A stretch of DNA of 64,000 nt from Flavonifractor sp963557075 (GTDB taxonomy: Bacteria; Bacillota; Clostridia; Oscillospirales; Oscillospiraceae), in NCBI GenBank assembly GCA_963557075.1, contig CAUWDA010000008.1, positions 1-64,000 of the forward strand. The letters run 5' to 3'. This document shows positions 7,715 through 17,029 of this stretch, one piece after another. Each line of letters opens with the position of its first letter. The stretch's first letter is position 1. The notes under the pieces were generated by a model, which saw only the letters and a program-made list of their open reading frames with translations, was not told the DNA's origin and searched no databases. The position numbers were made by a program, and so were the translations under genes.

Positions 7715-9067
7715 ATGGCAACAGAAGAAGAACTGCTGCTGCGGCAGATGCCCCACAGCGTGGAGGCCGAGCAGAGCGTCCTGGGCGCCATGCTCATCGA
7801 CGCCCGGTGTATCCCGGAGGTCATTGAGGATCTGAAGCCGGAGGATTTCTATCTGCGCACCAACCGGGAGATCTACGAGACCATCTACTCCATGTTCAAC
7901 TTCTCCCTCACGGTGGACCCGGTGACCGTGCTGGACCACATGCGCCAGAACGGAGTGTACGACGAGAACACCTCCCGGAACTACCTGCTCCAGCTCATGG
8001 AGATCACCCCCACGGCGGCCAACGTGAAGGAATATGTGGCCATCGTCAAGGACAAGTCCCTGCTCCGCCGCATCGCCGAGACGGCGGGGGAGCTGACCGC
8101 TCTGGTCCAGGAGGGCACCGGCACGGGGCAGGAGGTGCTGGAAGCCGCCGAGCAACGGATCTACGCCATCCGCCAGGGCCGGGCCTCCCAGGGTCTGTCC
8201 CACATCTCCAGCGTCATCCTCAACGTGTATGAGCGGCTCAACGAGCTGGCCCTCAGCGACTCCGCCGTTCCCGGCCTGTCCACCGGCCTGCCCGACGTGG
8301 ACAAGGCCATCTCCGGCCTGAATAAGTCCGATCTGATCCTGCTGGCCGCCCGTCCCGGCATGGGCAAGACCTCCTTTGCGCTGAATATGCTGCTCCACGC
8401 CGGCAAATTCTCCGGCAAGACGGTGGTCTTTTTCTCTCTGGAAATGAGCCGGGAGCAGTTGGCCATGCGTCTCATCTCCGGCGAGGCCTTTGTGGACAAC
8501 AAAAAGCTGGTCACCGGCAAGCTGGGCGAGGAGGACTGGTCCAAGATCGCCGCCGCCTCCGCCGCCCTCAACCAGACCCAGATCCTCATTGACGACAATC
8601 CCGCCCTCAGCGTGGCGGACATGAACGCCAAGTGCCGCCGGGTGGATAATCTGGGGCTGGTGGTCATAGACTACCTCCAGCTCATGACCTCCGCCGGCGG
8701 CCCCACCCGCAGCAGCGACAACCGCCAGCAGATCGTCTCAGACATCTCCCGTGCCCTGAAGATCATGGCCAAGGAGCTCAACGTACCGGTGGTCTGTCTG
8801 TCCCAGCTGTCCCGTGGACCGGAGAGCCGCCAGAACAAGCGGCCCATGCTCTCCGACCTGCGTGAGTCGGGCGCCATCGAGCAGGACGCCGACATCGTCA
8901 TGTTCCTCTACCGGGACGACTACTACAACGAAGGCAGCGAGAATCACAACCTGGCCGAGTGCATCATCGCCAAAAACCGCCACGGCGAGACCGGCACAGT
9001 GGAGCTGCAGTGGCTGCCCGAGTATACCACCTTCTCCTCCATCGACCGGCGGCACTCGGAGTATTGA
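7715..9067 (+). CDS. dnaB: Replicative DNA helicase
   Basis: Hexameric helicase that unwinds DNA at the chromosomal replication fork. The 450-residue product has the N-terminal DnaB domain (about 10-110, beginning MPHSVEAEQSVLGAML) and a RecA-like ATPase. Walker A is ARPGMGKTS (212-220), Walker B is VVIDYLQL (316-323), and LSDLRESGAIEQDAD follows. Near-normal length and no intein. The start has GGAAGGAAC upstream. The matching loader and initiation proteins are probably the dnaD and dnaI genes at 49.8-51.8 kb. Confidence 0.96.
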   Translation: MATEEELLLRQMPHSVEAEQSVLGAMLIDARCIPEVIEDLKPEDFYLRTNREIYETIYSMFNFSLTVDPVTVLDHMRQNGVYDENTSRNYLLQLMEITPTAANVKEYVAIVKDKSLLRRIAETAGELTALVQEGTGTGQEVLEAAEQRIYAIRQGRASQGLSHISSVILNVYERLNELALSDSAVPGLSTGLPDVDKAISGLNKSDLILLAARPGMGKTSFALNMLLHAGKFSGKTVVFFSLEMSREQLAMRLISGEAFVDNKKLVTGKLGEEDWSKIAAASAALNQTQILIDDNPALSVADMNAKCRRVDNLGLVVIDYLQLMTSAGGPTRSSDNRQQIVSDISRALKIMAKELNVPVVCLSQLSRGPESRQNKRPMLSDLRESGAIEQDADIVMFLYRDDYYNEGSENHNLAECIIAKNRHGETGTVELQWLPEYTTFSSIDRRHSEY

Positions 9068-9074
9068 CGAAGCT

Positions 9075-9133
9075 CCAGGGGGTATCCCATACCCTCTGGA
9101 TACAAAACCGCCGCGTTGCGGCACAACGGTTTT
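9075..9133. other. Two hairpins between dnaB and tilS
   Basis: CCAGGGGGTAT/ATACCCTCTGG (9075-9099, one mismatch) is followed by a nested stem with outer arms AAAACCG and CGGTTTT (9104-9133) and inner arms CCGC/GCGG. The second ends in T's and could partly terminate dnaB transcripts before tilS. Confidence 0.45.
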
Positions 9134-9168
9134 GATCCCCCCCATCCGCCCGATGCAAAGGAGATCCT

Positions 9169-10530
9169 ATGCTGGAAGCAGCCAAAGCTCTTTCAACCGA
9201 ATATGATATGCTCCCCCGGGGAGGTAAGGTGCTGTGCGCCGTCTCCGGCGGGGCGGACTCCATGTGTCTGCTCCACCTGCTCTCCGCCCTGGCGGAGACG
9301 GGGAGCTTCCAGGTGTGCGCCGCCCACTATCACCACCAGCTCCGGGGCGGAGAGTCTGACCGGGACGCCGCCTTTGTGGCCAGATGGTGTGAGGAACGCG
9401 CCATCTCCTGCACAATTGGGACAGGGGACGTGGCCGCCGAGGCCCGGCGGCTGGGTCAGGGGGTGGAGGAGACCGCCCGGCAGATGCGCTACGCCTTCCT
9501 GCGGGAGACGGCAGAGGATCTGGGCTGTACCCGCATCGCCACCGCCCACAACGCCGACGACAATCTGGAGACCTTGCTGCTCCACCTGACCAGGGGCGCC
9601 GGGCTCCACGGTCTGGCCGGTATCCCGCCCCGCCGGGGCCCACTGGTGCGCCCCCTGCTCACCACCCCCCGCGCGGATATCGAAGCCTATTTGGAGACCA
9701 ACTGCATCCATCATGTGGAGGACAGTACCAACTCCGACACCAAATACGCCCGCAACAAGCTGCGCCGCCAGGTGATCCCCGTACTGCGGGAGCTGAACCC
9801 CCGGCTGACCGAGCGCTCCGCCGAGACCATGGGCTATCTGCGGGCCGACAACGACTATCTCAATGCCCAGGCCGCCACGGCCTGCCGTCACGCCCGCTGG
9901 GCGGAGGACGACCTGGTCATCGAGGCCCGCCATATCGCCCAGCTGCCCGCCGCCATCGCCCCCCGTGCAGTGCGCCGCCTGCTGGAGATGATGGGGGACG
10001 GCAACACCGACTGCTCCGCCGCCCACCTGAAGGCAGTGGTGGACCTGGCCGCAGGGGAGGACCCCTCGGCGGTGGTCTTTCTGCCCAACGGACGGCTGGC
10101 CCAGCGGGTCTACAGGGAACTGCTCCTTACCACCCAAGGCGAGCCCCCTGCTATGTCCCCCTGCCCCCTCAATACCGACGGGGAAACCGCTCCTCAGGGC
10201 ACCGGCTGGCGGTGCGCCTGCCGGCCGGTGGTCTGTCCGCCGTTGCCGGACGGACGTGCCGGCGCCTGGTACCTGAGCCGGGCCGTCCAGGGGGCCCCCA
10301 TATTGCGGCCCAGGCGGACCGGGGATGAATTGGCCCCGCCGGGCCGGGACACCAAAACCCTGAAAAAATGGATGATCGACGAGAAGATCCCCCGCCGGGA
10401 CCGGGACCGCATCCCGGTACTGGCGGATGAACGGGGCGTACTGGCCGTGGCCGGTCTTGGCCCCCATAGAGACCGTGTGGCATCCCCCGGCCAGCCGGCC
10501 TGGGAAGTGGTATTTTGGAAGGAAGGTTAA
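9169..10530 (+). CDS. tilS: tRNA(Ile)-lysidine synthase
   Basis: Attaches lysine to C34 of the minor tRNA-Ile so that it reads AUA codons; ATP-dependent and essential in most bacteria. The 453-residue product has the PP-loop SGGADS (26-31) and the N-terminal ATP-pyrophosphatase core, including TAHNADDNLETLL and KYARNKLRR. It ends with the C-terminal tRNA-binding domain (DELAPPGRDTKTLKKWMID). AAGGAG precedes the ATG. The stop is 4 bases before hpt, the usual tilS-hpt-ftsH arrangement of Firmicutes. Confidence 0.95.
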   Translation: MLEAAKALSTEYDMLPRGGKVLCAVSGGADSMCLLHLLSALAETGSFQVCAAHYHHQLRGGESDRDAAFVARWCEERAISCTIGTGDVAAEARRLGQGVEETARQMRYAFLRETAEDLGCTRIATAHNADDNLETLLLHLTRGAGLHGLAGIPPRRGPLVRPLLTTPRADIEAYLETNCIHHVEDSTNSDTKYARNKLRRQVIPVLRELNPRLTERSAETMGYLRADNDYLNAQAATACRHARWAEDDLVIEARHIAQLPAAIAPRAVRRLLEMMGDGNTDCSAAHLKAVVDLAAGEDPSAVVFLPNGRLAQRVYRELLLTTQGEPPAMSPCPLNTDGETAPQGTGWRCACRPVVCPPLPDGRAGAWYLSRAVQGAPILRPRRTGDELAPPGRDTKTLKKWMIDEKIPRRDRDRIPVLADERGVLAVAGLGPHRDRVASPGQPAWEVVFWKEG

Positions 10531-10534
10531 AACG

Positions 10535-11089
10535 ATGGAACACATTCTGGACAAAGATGTAGAGCGGGTCCTCTTTTCTGAGGAACAGCTGAAAGCCAGG
10601 GTGGCGGAGATCGCCGCCCAGATCGACAATGATTACGCCGGCAAGGCGCCGCTGCTGGTCAGCGTGCTGCGGGGCTCCTTTATCTTCATGGCCGATCTGG
10701 TGCGCAATATCCACCTGCCCTGCACGGTAGACTTTATGGCGGTGTCCTCTTACGGCGCCGGTACCTCCAGCTCCGGCCAGGTCAAGATCATCAAGGACCT
10801 GTCCGAGCACATTGAGGGCAAGGACGTCATCGTGGTGGAGGACATTCTGGACAGCGGCAACACCCTGAGCTATCTGCTCCAGCTGCTCCAGGCCAGAAAG
10901 CCCGCCTCCGTGCGGCTGTGTACTCTGCTGGATAAGCCCTCCCGCCGGGTGAAGGACGTAGCGGTGGACTACTCCGGCTTCTCCATCCCCGACTACTTTG
11001 TGGTGGGTTACGGTCTGGACTACGCGGAGAAATACCGCAACCTGCCCTACATAGGGGTGCTCAAGCCCTCTGTGTACGGCGGGGAATGA
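10535..11089 (+). CDS. hpt: Hypoxanthine phosphoribosyltransferase
   Basis: Purine salvage enzyme converting hypoxanthine or guanine plus PRPP to IMP or GMP. The 184 residues include the flexible-loop entry LLVSVLRGSFIF and the PRPP-binding signature VEDILDSGNTL (101-111). The C-terminal block PDYFVVGYGLDYAEKYRNLPYIGVL is also present. The start at 10535 is 4 bases after the tilS stop, with GGAAGG upstream. Full length. Confidence 0.96.
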   Translation: MEHILDKDVERVLFSEEQLKARVAEIAAQIDNDYAGKAPLLVSVLRGSFIFMADLVRNIHLPCTVDFMAVSSYGAGTSSSGQVKIIKDLSEHIEGKDVIVVEDILDSGNTLSYLLQLLQARKPASVRLCTLLDKPSRRVKDVAVDYSGFSIPDYFVVGYGLDYAEKYRNLPYIGVLKPSVYGGE

Positions 11090-11141
11090 GCGCGGCCAAC
11101 AGCGCCCGCTCAAATCTGCCCGGAAAGGACGTGTCTGTCCC

Positions 11142-13067
11142 TTGAAACGTAACGGAGACCTGCGCGACGTAGGCTTTTATATCCTCATTGCCATCCTGCT
11201 GATCGTCTCCATCTTTGTGCTCCGGGGAGGGATGAACCCCGGAGAGCAGCTCTCTTACGGCCAGGTCCGTCGGATGCTGGAGGAGCAGCAGGTCACCCAG
11301 GTGCAGCTGGAGGACAACACCGTCACCCTCTGGCTGAAGGAGCCGGTGGGCGGCAAAAATACCGCCACCTACGAGGTGGCCGATCCCCAGTGGTTCTACA
11401 ACGACTTCAACGACCTGATCGTGGATCAGATGCGGCAGGGGATCATCACCGATTATAACTATCCCGCCGGATTTGAGCCCCCCTTTTGGATGAGCTTCCT
11501 GCCCTGGATCGCCGTACTGGTGGTCTTTGGCCTGCTGTGGTACTTCATGTTCCTCCGGCAGGCCGGGGCCGGTGGGGGCGGCGGAGCCGCCGACCGCACC
11601 GCCCGCTTTGGCCGGGCCCATACCCGCGTCGGCGCTGACGAGCAGAAGAAGATCACCTTTGACGACGTGGCCGGCGCGGAGGAGGAGAAGGGAGAACTAC
11701 AGGAGATCGTGGAATTCCTGAAGGACCCCCGCCGCTTCCTGGATCTGGGGGCCCGCATCCCCAAGGGCGTACTGCTGGTGGGCCCGCCCGGCACCGGTAA
11801 GACCCTGCTGGCCAAGGCTGTGGCCGGTGAGGCCGGGGTCCATTTTCTGTCTATCTCCGGCTCCGACTTTGTGGAGCTCTATGTGGGCGTGGGCGCCAGC
11901 CGTGTCCGCGACCTGTTTGACCAGGCCAAGAAGAACGCCCCCGCCATCGTATTCATCGACGAGATCGACGCCGTGGGCCGCCAGAGAGGCGCAGGCCTGG
12001 GCGGCGGTCACGACGAGCGGGAGCAGACCCTCAACCAGCTGCTGGTGGAGATGGACGGCTTCGGCAACAACGAGGGCGTGGTGGTCATGGCGGCCACCAA
12101 CCGGCAGGACATTTTGGACCCTGCCCTGCTGCGCCCCGGCCGGTTTGACCGGCAGGTCTATGTGGGCTATCCGGACATCAAGGGCCGGGAGGCTATCCTG
12201 AAGGTCCACGCCCGCAACAAGCCCCTGGGGGACGATGTGTCCCTGGCGGAGCTGGCCAAGGGCACCGGCGGCTTCACCGGCGCGGACCTGGAGAACCTGA
12301 TGAACGAAGCCGCTCTGCTGGCCGCCCGGAAAAAGCGGCACTTCATCGGCATGGAGGAGCTCAACGAGGCGGTCATCAAGGTCATCGCCGGCCCTGAGAA
12401 GAAGAGCCGGGTGGTCATCCAGCAGGAGCGCAAGCTCACCGCCTACCACGAGGCGGGACACGCCATCGTCATCCACGATCTGGAGACCCAGGACCCGGTC
12501 CATCAGATCACCATCATCCCCCGGGGCATGGCGGGAGGCATGACCATCTCTCTGCCCCAGGAGGACGTGACCTTCCAGTCCAAAAGGCAGCTCACCGAGC
12601 GCATCGCCGTCTGTCTGGGCGGCCGGGCCGCCGAGCAGTTGGCACTGGGCGACATCTCTACCGGGGCGGGCAACGATCTGCAAAAGGCCAGCTCCATCGC
12701 CCGCAACATGGTCACCCGCTACGGTATGAGCGATAAGGTTGGCAACGTGGTATTCGACTCCGGTCACGACGAGGTGTTCATCGGCCGCTCCATGGCTCAG
12801 ACCAAGAATTACTCCGAGGAGGTGGCCGCCCTCATCGACGAGGAGGTCAAGGCCCTTATCGACAGCGCCTACAGCCGCTGTGTGGAGATCCTCTCCGCCC
12901 GCCGGCAGGAGCTGGACTTCGTGGCCGACTACCTGCTCAAATACGAGGATATGGACGGCGACACCTTCCAGCTGGTGTTCACCGATCCCGCCGCCGTCCA
13001 GCCCCCCGCCGCCTATCAGCAGGCTGCCCAGCAGCCCCAGTCCGACAGCGAGGAACCGCAGGATTAA
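11142..13067 (+). CDS. ftsH: ATP-dependent zinc metalloprotease FtsH
   Basis: Membrane-anchored AAA+ protease that degrades misfolded membrane and short-lived regulatory proteins. The 641-residue product has membrane helices at about 11-28 and 117-137 flanking an extracytoplasmic domain. The AAA core has GPPGTGKT (214-221) and FIDEID (271-276), with ATNRQDILDPALLRPGRFDR as second region of homology. The zinc site HEAGH is at 436-440. The only plausible start is a TTG at 11142; AAAGGA lies about 12 bases upstream and no ATG occurs before residue 31. Last gene of the tilS-hpt-ftsH operon, ended by the stem at 13076-13119. Confidence 0.95.
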   Translation: MKRNGDLRDVGFYILIAILLIVSIFVLRGGMNPGEQLSYGQVRRMLEEQQVTQVQLEDNTVTLWLKEPVGGKNTATYEVADPQWFYNDFNDLIVDQMRQGIITDYNYPAGFEPPFWMSFLPWIAVLVVFGLLWYFMFLRQAGAGGGGGAADRTARFGRAHTRVGADEQKKITFDDVAGAEEEKGELQEIVEFLKDPRRFLDLGARIPKGVLLVGPPGTGKTLLAKAVAGEAGVHFLSISGSDFVELYVGVGASRVRDLFDQAKKNAPAIVFIDEIDAVGRQRGAGLGGGHDEREQTLNQLLVEMDGFGNNEGVVVMAATNRQDILDPALLRPGRFDRQVYVGYPDIKGREAILKVHARNKPLGDDVSLAELAKGTGGFTGADLENLMNEAALLAARKKRHFIGMEELNEAVIKVIAGPEKKSRVVIQQERKLTAYHEAGHAIVIHDLETQDPVHQITIIPRGMAGGMTISLPQEDVTFQSKRQLTERIAVCLGGRAAEQLALGDISTGAGNDLQKASSIARNMVTRYGMSDKVGNVVFDSGHDEVFIGRSMAQTKNYSEEVAALIDEEVKALIDSAYSRCVEILSARRQELDFVADYLLKYEDMDGDTFQLVFTDPAAVQPPAAYQQAAQQPQSDSEEPQD

Positions 13068-13075
13068 GGAAAACG

Positions 13076-13119
13076 AAAAACACGGTGTATTTTCTTTTCT
13101 GAAAATACACCGTGTTTTT
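13076..13119. terminator. Bidirectional terminator between ftsH and the island
   Basis: Perfect 19-base stem (AAAAACACGGTGTATTTTC and its complement) around a 6-base loop, with T-runs on both strands. It serves ftsH on the plus strand and the desulfidase gene on the minus strand. Confidence 0.9.
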
Positions 13120-13152
13120 ATTCTTCATAAATAAATCGTGTATGCCTTATCC

Positions 13153-14463
13153 TTAGCCATTCAGGAGAGCACGGTTCTGCTTTTCCAGCATGATTTTCAG
13201 GATAACCCGGTCAGTCTCTGTCATGCCAGGATGGCTGATCAGTCCCATATTGGCTACCGACTCCTCTGCTGTGGCACCCACCACTCCATCTGTAGCTGAT
13301 ACCACCACACCGTCCACTGCCAGATAGGCGCTCATTAACGCAGCAGAGGCTGCTGTAGCCAGTTTTAGCGCACAGCCCACCTTGCCACCATCACAGATCA
13401 TTCCGGACAGGTTGGCAGCCATATTGGTAACTGCATAGCCCAGCTGCTCATCCGTTCCACCCAGCAGCCATGTGATAGCTACCGCAGCGCCGGTAGCTGC
13501 CGCCATACCGCAGCCACAGATAGATGAGAGCCGGCCCAGATATTGCTTGATATACAGCGTACTGATATGGGAGAGAGCCAGAGCCCGGGCTAACGTCTCA
13601 TCACTCGTTCCATGTTCTCGAGCTACCTCTACCACAGGGAGAATGGCGGTAATGCCATGATTCCCGCTACCTGCACTTGACATCACCGCATAGGGGCAAC
13701 CACTCATCCGACTTTCTGCACAAGCAGCCGTACGCAGCATAACTCTGCTTAGCAGGCTCTTACCAAAAACTTCGCTATCTGTCAGGCGACGCAAAGCGTG
13801 TCCGATTCCAACCCCCACATCGTGCTCCAACCCATAATCCGCCAGGTTCCCATTCATCTTCACGCCATCCATCATAGGCTTTAGAGCAGTAGCAGGCAAC
13901 TCTTCCACCAATCTGCGCAGCTGGGCAATCGTGGACCCCTTCAACTTTTCATACAGATCACTTTGTTCCACCGTGGCGGCGGAGCGGCCCTTCTGTACCA
14001 GTATGGTGTCATTAGCCTTAGTAAAGACAATGTTGGCGTGGCTGTCCCGGATGGTAGAGATCCCTATTCCATTGGTAGTGATCACTTCAGCATTCACATA
14101 TAGTCCGGTCTCTTCCTTCTGGATCGAGATAGTCACTCTATTCTGCGCGATCATCTCCTCTACAAAGACATTGGTAGTCTCTGTAATGGCCGAAAATAGC
14201 TCCAAGCCCTTTTCCGGATTTCCCAGGCAAGCACCTAGGGCCGCAGCATAGTTCAATCCCACATGAGGGCAACCAGGGATACCTACTGATAGTCCGTTTT
14301 TAAAAATATTGGCGTTGACCGCTACCTTGATCGATACGATCTGACCACCGATGGCGTGATAGGCATCTGCCGCACATAGCGCCACACAGACCGGCTCTGT
14401 ACAGCCCAAGGCGGGTACGACCTCCCGCTCCAGCAGCGTCAAAAGTTCTTCTTTTGTCAGCAT
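13153..14463 (-). CDS. L-cysteine desulfidase family protein (CdsB/CyuA-like, Fe-S)
   Basis: Member of the oxygen-sensitive iron-sulfur family that includes L-cysteine desulfidase and is related to L-serine dehydratase alpha chains. Predicted reaction: L-cysteine to pyruvate, ammonia and sulfide. The 436 residues show PALGCTEPV (Cys21) and a central block with GCPYAVMSSAGSGNHG (255-270). SICGCGMAAATGA (Cys316, Cys318) and GMICDGGKVGC (Cys357, Cys364) could supply cluster ligands. AAGGAG precedes the ATG. Last gene of the minus-strand operon of the AT-richer island. Serine or another beta-substituted amino acid is possible as substrate. Confidence 0.82.
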   Translation of the reverse strand: MLTKEELLTLLEREVVPALGCTEPVCVALCAADAYHAIGGQIVSIKVAVNANIFKNGLSVGIPGCPHVGLNYAAALGACLGNPEKGLELFSAITETTNVFVEEMIAQNRVTISIQKEETGLYVNAEVITTNGIGISTIRDSHANIVFTKANDTILVQKGRSAATVEQSDLYEKLKGSTIAQLRRLVEELPATALKPMMDGVKMNGNLADYGLEHDVGVGIGHALRRLTDSEVFGKSLLSRVMLRTAACAESRMSGCPYAVMSSAGSGNHGITAILPVVEVAREHGTSDETLARALALSHISTLYIKQYLGRLSSICGCGMAAATGAAVAITWLLGGTDEQLGYAVTNMAANLSGMICDGGKVGCALKLATAASAALMSAYLAVDGVVVSATDGVVGATAEESVANMGLISHPGMTETDRVILKIMLEKQNRALLNG

Positions 14464-14698
14464 ATCTGCTATTCTCCTTTTCTTCCTCATTCCCCATTGT
14501 TCCCAAATCATCTGGGATTGCCGCATTTTCCAGCAGTTGGTCAAACCTCTGCCGCCGGACAATGCCGATGCTGGTTCCATCCTTGATCAGCACCACAGCT
14601 GGAATCAAGTTTAGGTACAATTTATTAAGGGCGCCCCGTTGCCTCGGGGCGCCCCGCTCAAGTTTTAGCAAACTGCAATCCACACTGCGGGAAACCAT
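14300..14698 (-). pseudogene. Thioredoxin-fold-like ORF or gene remnant between the two lyase genes
   Basis: An open frame of 132 codons whose ATG overlaps the TGA of the upstream lyase gene (TGATG). The first 80 residues look like real protein, notably LIPAVVLIKDG and RRQRFDQLLENAAIPDD. The IP step followed by a hydrophobic strand and a K-D-G turn resembles the cis-proline half of a thioredoxin fold, but no CxxC half is present. The frame runs 164 bases into the desulfidase gene in another frame, where it becomes noise, and it contains a strong hairpin (14629-14654). A remnant is likelier than a working gene. Confidence 0.3.
14629..14654 (-). other. Hairpin between the two lyase genes
   Basis: Perfect 10-base GC stem (GGGCGCCCCG, 6-base loop, complement) inside the operon. 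On the minus strand it is followed by TTAATAAATTG, so it is a poor terminator but could reduce expression of, or protect, the distal desulfidase message. Confidence 0.5.
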
Positions 14699-15717
14699 CA
14701 AAACAATTCAGGGTGCGCGAAATTGGCTACACCTCCACCAGTATGGAGAAAAACTACCGTATGCTCACGGGTCAAAACTCCCCGCCTAATCAAATCCACC
14801 ATGCCAGCAAAGGCTTTCCCTGCATATGTATGACACAAGATCAGTCCCTCGAGTTCAGCCGCCATGCGTATGGCTTCAACAGCTCCCTCTGTCACTGCAC
14901 CGTACCCTTCGCCGATATAGTCATAATTTACCGAGATATCGTTGGGAACAAAGATCTCGTCACGAATCCCCAGGAATTCCATGGTTGTGTTGCACAGCGC
15001 AGCAATCTCATTCTCTTTTGGCTGCGTATGTCGACTGACGCTAATACCCAACATCTTAGTAGATGACTTTATCAGCCGCAGTCCACACTCGATCCCGGCT
15101 TGTGTCCCGCCGGTCCCCGTGCCAGCGATCAGATAATCTGCTTGGATTCCCTTTTCTGTCAGCTGGTTCATCAACTCGTCCACGGCGTTGATATATCCCA
15201 GATTTCCTAGGGGCGTGGCTCCGCCCAGCGGCATTAGGTACGGACGTTTTCCCATCTCGCGGTAGTCCTCTGCCACCTTACCCGTGATAGGGCAGATCCC
15301 TTGAATTTCTTGATCCTCTAATTCCTGTGTAATATTGGGGTCATAGATCAACCGGGCGCCAAAAATCCGATCCAGAAGGACATTACCTTGATAAATTTGG
15401 GGCATTTCGCCCTCCAGTACCGCAACACTGTCCATCCCAAGTTTTCTTGCCGCAGCTACACATTGGCGCACCCAGTTAGACTGGACACCGCCCAACGTAA
15501 TGACCGTATCCGCCTTTTGCTTCACCGCATCTGCCATTAAGAACTCCAGCTTCCTGGTCTTATTCCCTCCAAAGGCCAGCGCGGTCAAATCGTCCCGCTT
15601 CACGTAAACCTGGGGACCACCAAGTGCCTTGGTCAACCGGGGGGCAAATTCCAGTGGAGTAGGAAGGGGAGTCAGGGGAATACGCGGGTATTGCGCGATC
15701 ACTTCTTTGATATCCAT
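14698..15717 (-). CDS. PLP-dependent D-cysteine desulfhydrase / cysteate lyase / ACC deaminase family
   Basis: A 339-residue fold-type II PLP enzyme. The family start PRIPLTPLPTPLEF is present, and Lys53 in AFGGNKTRK should bind PLP. The cofactor phosphate loop AGTGTGGTQAGIE is intact. Known relatives split D-cysteine to pyruvate, ammonia and sulfide, or cysteate to sulfite. The motif usually written QSNH reads QSNW here (79-82), next to the cofactor, hinting at a different substrate. AGGAG lies 9 bases before the ATG. Encoded between the TRAP permease and the desulfidase, so transport and two lyases act together. Confidence 0.8.
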   Translation of the reverse strand: MDIKEVIAQYPRIPLTPLPTPLEFAPRLTKALGGPQVYVKRDDLTALAFGGNKTRKLEFLMADAVKQKADTVITLGGVQSNWVRQCVAAARKLGMDSVAVLEGEMPQIYQGNVLLDRIFGARLIYDPNITQELEDQEIQGICPITGKVAEDYREMGKRPYLMPLGGATPLGNLGYINAVDELMNQLTEKGIQADYLIAGTGTGGTQAGIECGLRLIKSSTKMLGISVSRHTQPKENEIAALCNTTMEFLGIRDEIFVPNDISVNYDYIGEGYGAVTEGAVEAIRMAAELEGLILCHTYAGKAFAGMVDLIRRGVLTREHTVVFLHTGGGVANFAHPELF

Positions 15718-15751
15718 GAGATTCGACTCCTGTCCTCTTTGATTCCTTCTC

Positions 15752-17026
15752 TTACAACAGGCTTGGCAGCCACATAGTAAGTCCCGGCACATAGGTGACC
15801 ACTAACAGCGCGATCAGCAACGGAATATATAAGGGAAGGAGTTCTCTGAGTACTTTATGCGGGGCTTCTTTACCCACAGTAGCCACTGTATACAAACCAA
15901 CGCCAAAGGGAGGGGTCAGCATACCAATGGTCAGGTTCAGAACAAGAATGACACCCAGCTGCACTGGGGCCACACCAATTGCTGCAGCCACAGGCAGCAA
16001 AATGGGGGTCAGAATGGTCAAAGCAGAGATAGTCTCCATAAACATGCCCACCAGCAAGACCAGAAGGTTGATCAGCAGCAGGATCAGGATCGGATTGTCT
16101 GCCATGCTTAGGAAGGCAGAGGTCACCATCTCCGGGAAGTGCTCCAGTGTCAGAACCTTAGTAAAGAACGAAGCTACCGCAATGATAATAAAGATATTGC
16201 TGATGGTTTTATAGGTCCCCATGATCGCATTCTTCAGAATGCGGAAGGAGAATTTGCCCCTAACTGCCTCAACGATCAAAATGTAGATAACCGCAGCAGC
16301 ACCTGCTTCGCTAGGGCTGCAAAATCCGCCCAGCATAGCGACAATGATAGCAGGAATCAAAAAAAGAATGTGTGCTGCTTCCTTGGTGGCCTGCCAAAGA
16401 CTTTCTTTCTCCGCGGCAGGATGCTCATCATGATACCCCTTCAACTTGCTTCTGCACTGGAACGAAATGAAAATATAAAGGATAATGACGATAGCAAAGG
16501 CAGGAATCATGCCGGACATCAGGCAATGTAGAGGGGATTGCTGGGCCAGCACGGCAAAAATCAGCAGGGGGATGCTCGGCGGGAAGATAGGGCCTACCAT
16601 GGAAGTAGCCGCTGTTACAGCACAGGCATATTCCCTAGAGAACCCCTCTTCCTCCATAGCTTTGATTTCCACCTGTCCCAATCCGCCTATGTCGGCCACC
16701 GCAGCACCAGACATACCCGCAAAGAGAAGGCTGACAATAATATTCACCTTTGCTGTATAGCCTTTTGCGTTTCGCATCAGCACCCGGCAAAAGTTGAACA
16801 ACTTAGTCGTCTCGCCAAACTCATTGATAAGGCAGCCCATCAACACAAACAGTGGACTGGCCACCAGCGGAAAGGAGTTCAATGCCTGAAAGGCGGAGTA
16901 GGCCATAGTGGAAATGGGGAGTTCTTCTATGATCACATAGAGCAACGCCGGAATTCCCATGGATACAATAATCGGGAAGCCTGCCAACAGCAGGATCAAA
17001 AATAGGAACAGTACAATGGCAAGCAC
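15752..17026 (-). CDS. dctM: TRAP transporter large permease subunit (DctM)
   Basis: The 424-residue, roughly 12-helix permease of a tripartite ATP-independent periplasmic transporter, which uses an ion gradient to import an organic acid bound by DctP. Family hallmarks visible: SPLFVLMGCLINEFG, SLLFAGMSGAAVADIGGLG, TSMVGPIFPPSIPLLIF and NLTIGMLTPPFGVGLY. The start is GTG at 17026, with AGGAGG upstream, 3 bases after the dctQ stop. Full length. The DctP-Q-M set is complete in this operon. Confidence 0.93.
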   Translation of the reverse strand: MLAIVLFLFLILLLAGFPIIVSMGIPALLYVIIEELPISTMAYSAFQALNSFPLVASPLFVLMGCLINEFGETTKLFNFCRVLMRNAKGYTAKVNIIVSLLFAGMSGAAVADIGGLGQVEIKAMEEEGFSREYACAVTAATSMVGPIFPPSIPLLIFAVLAQQSPLHCLMSGMIPAFAIVIILYIFISFQCRSKLKGYHDEHPAAEKESLWQATKEAAHILFLIPAIIVAMLGGFCSPSEAGAAAVIYILIVEAVRGKFSFRILKNAIMGTYKTISNIFIIIAVASFFTKVLTLEHFPEMVTSAFLSMADNPILILLLINLLVLLVGMFMETISALTILTPILLPVAAAIGVAPVQLGVILVLNLTIGMLTPPFGVGLYTVATVGKEAPHKVLRELLPLYIPLLIALLVVTYVPGLTMWLPSLL

Positions 17027-17029
17027 AAC

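Noticed and set aside
13153..14463. L-serine dehydratase alpha subunit
   Set aside because: Length and motifs (PALGCTEPV, SSAGSGNHG) fit the cysteine desulfidase/UPF0597 branch, and no beta subunit gene is present; serine activity is still not excluded.
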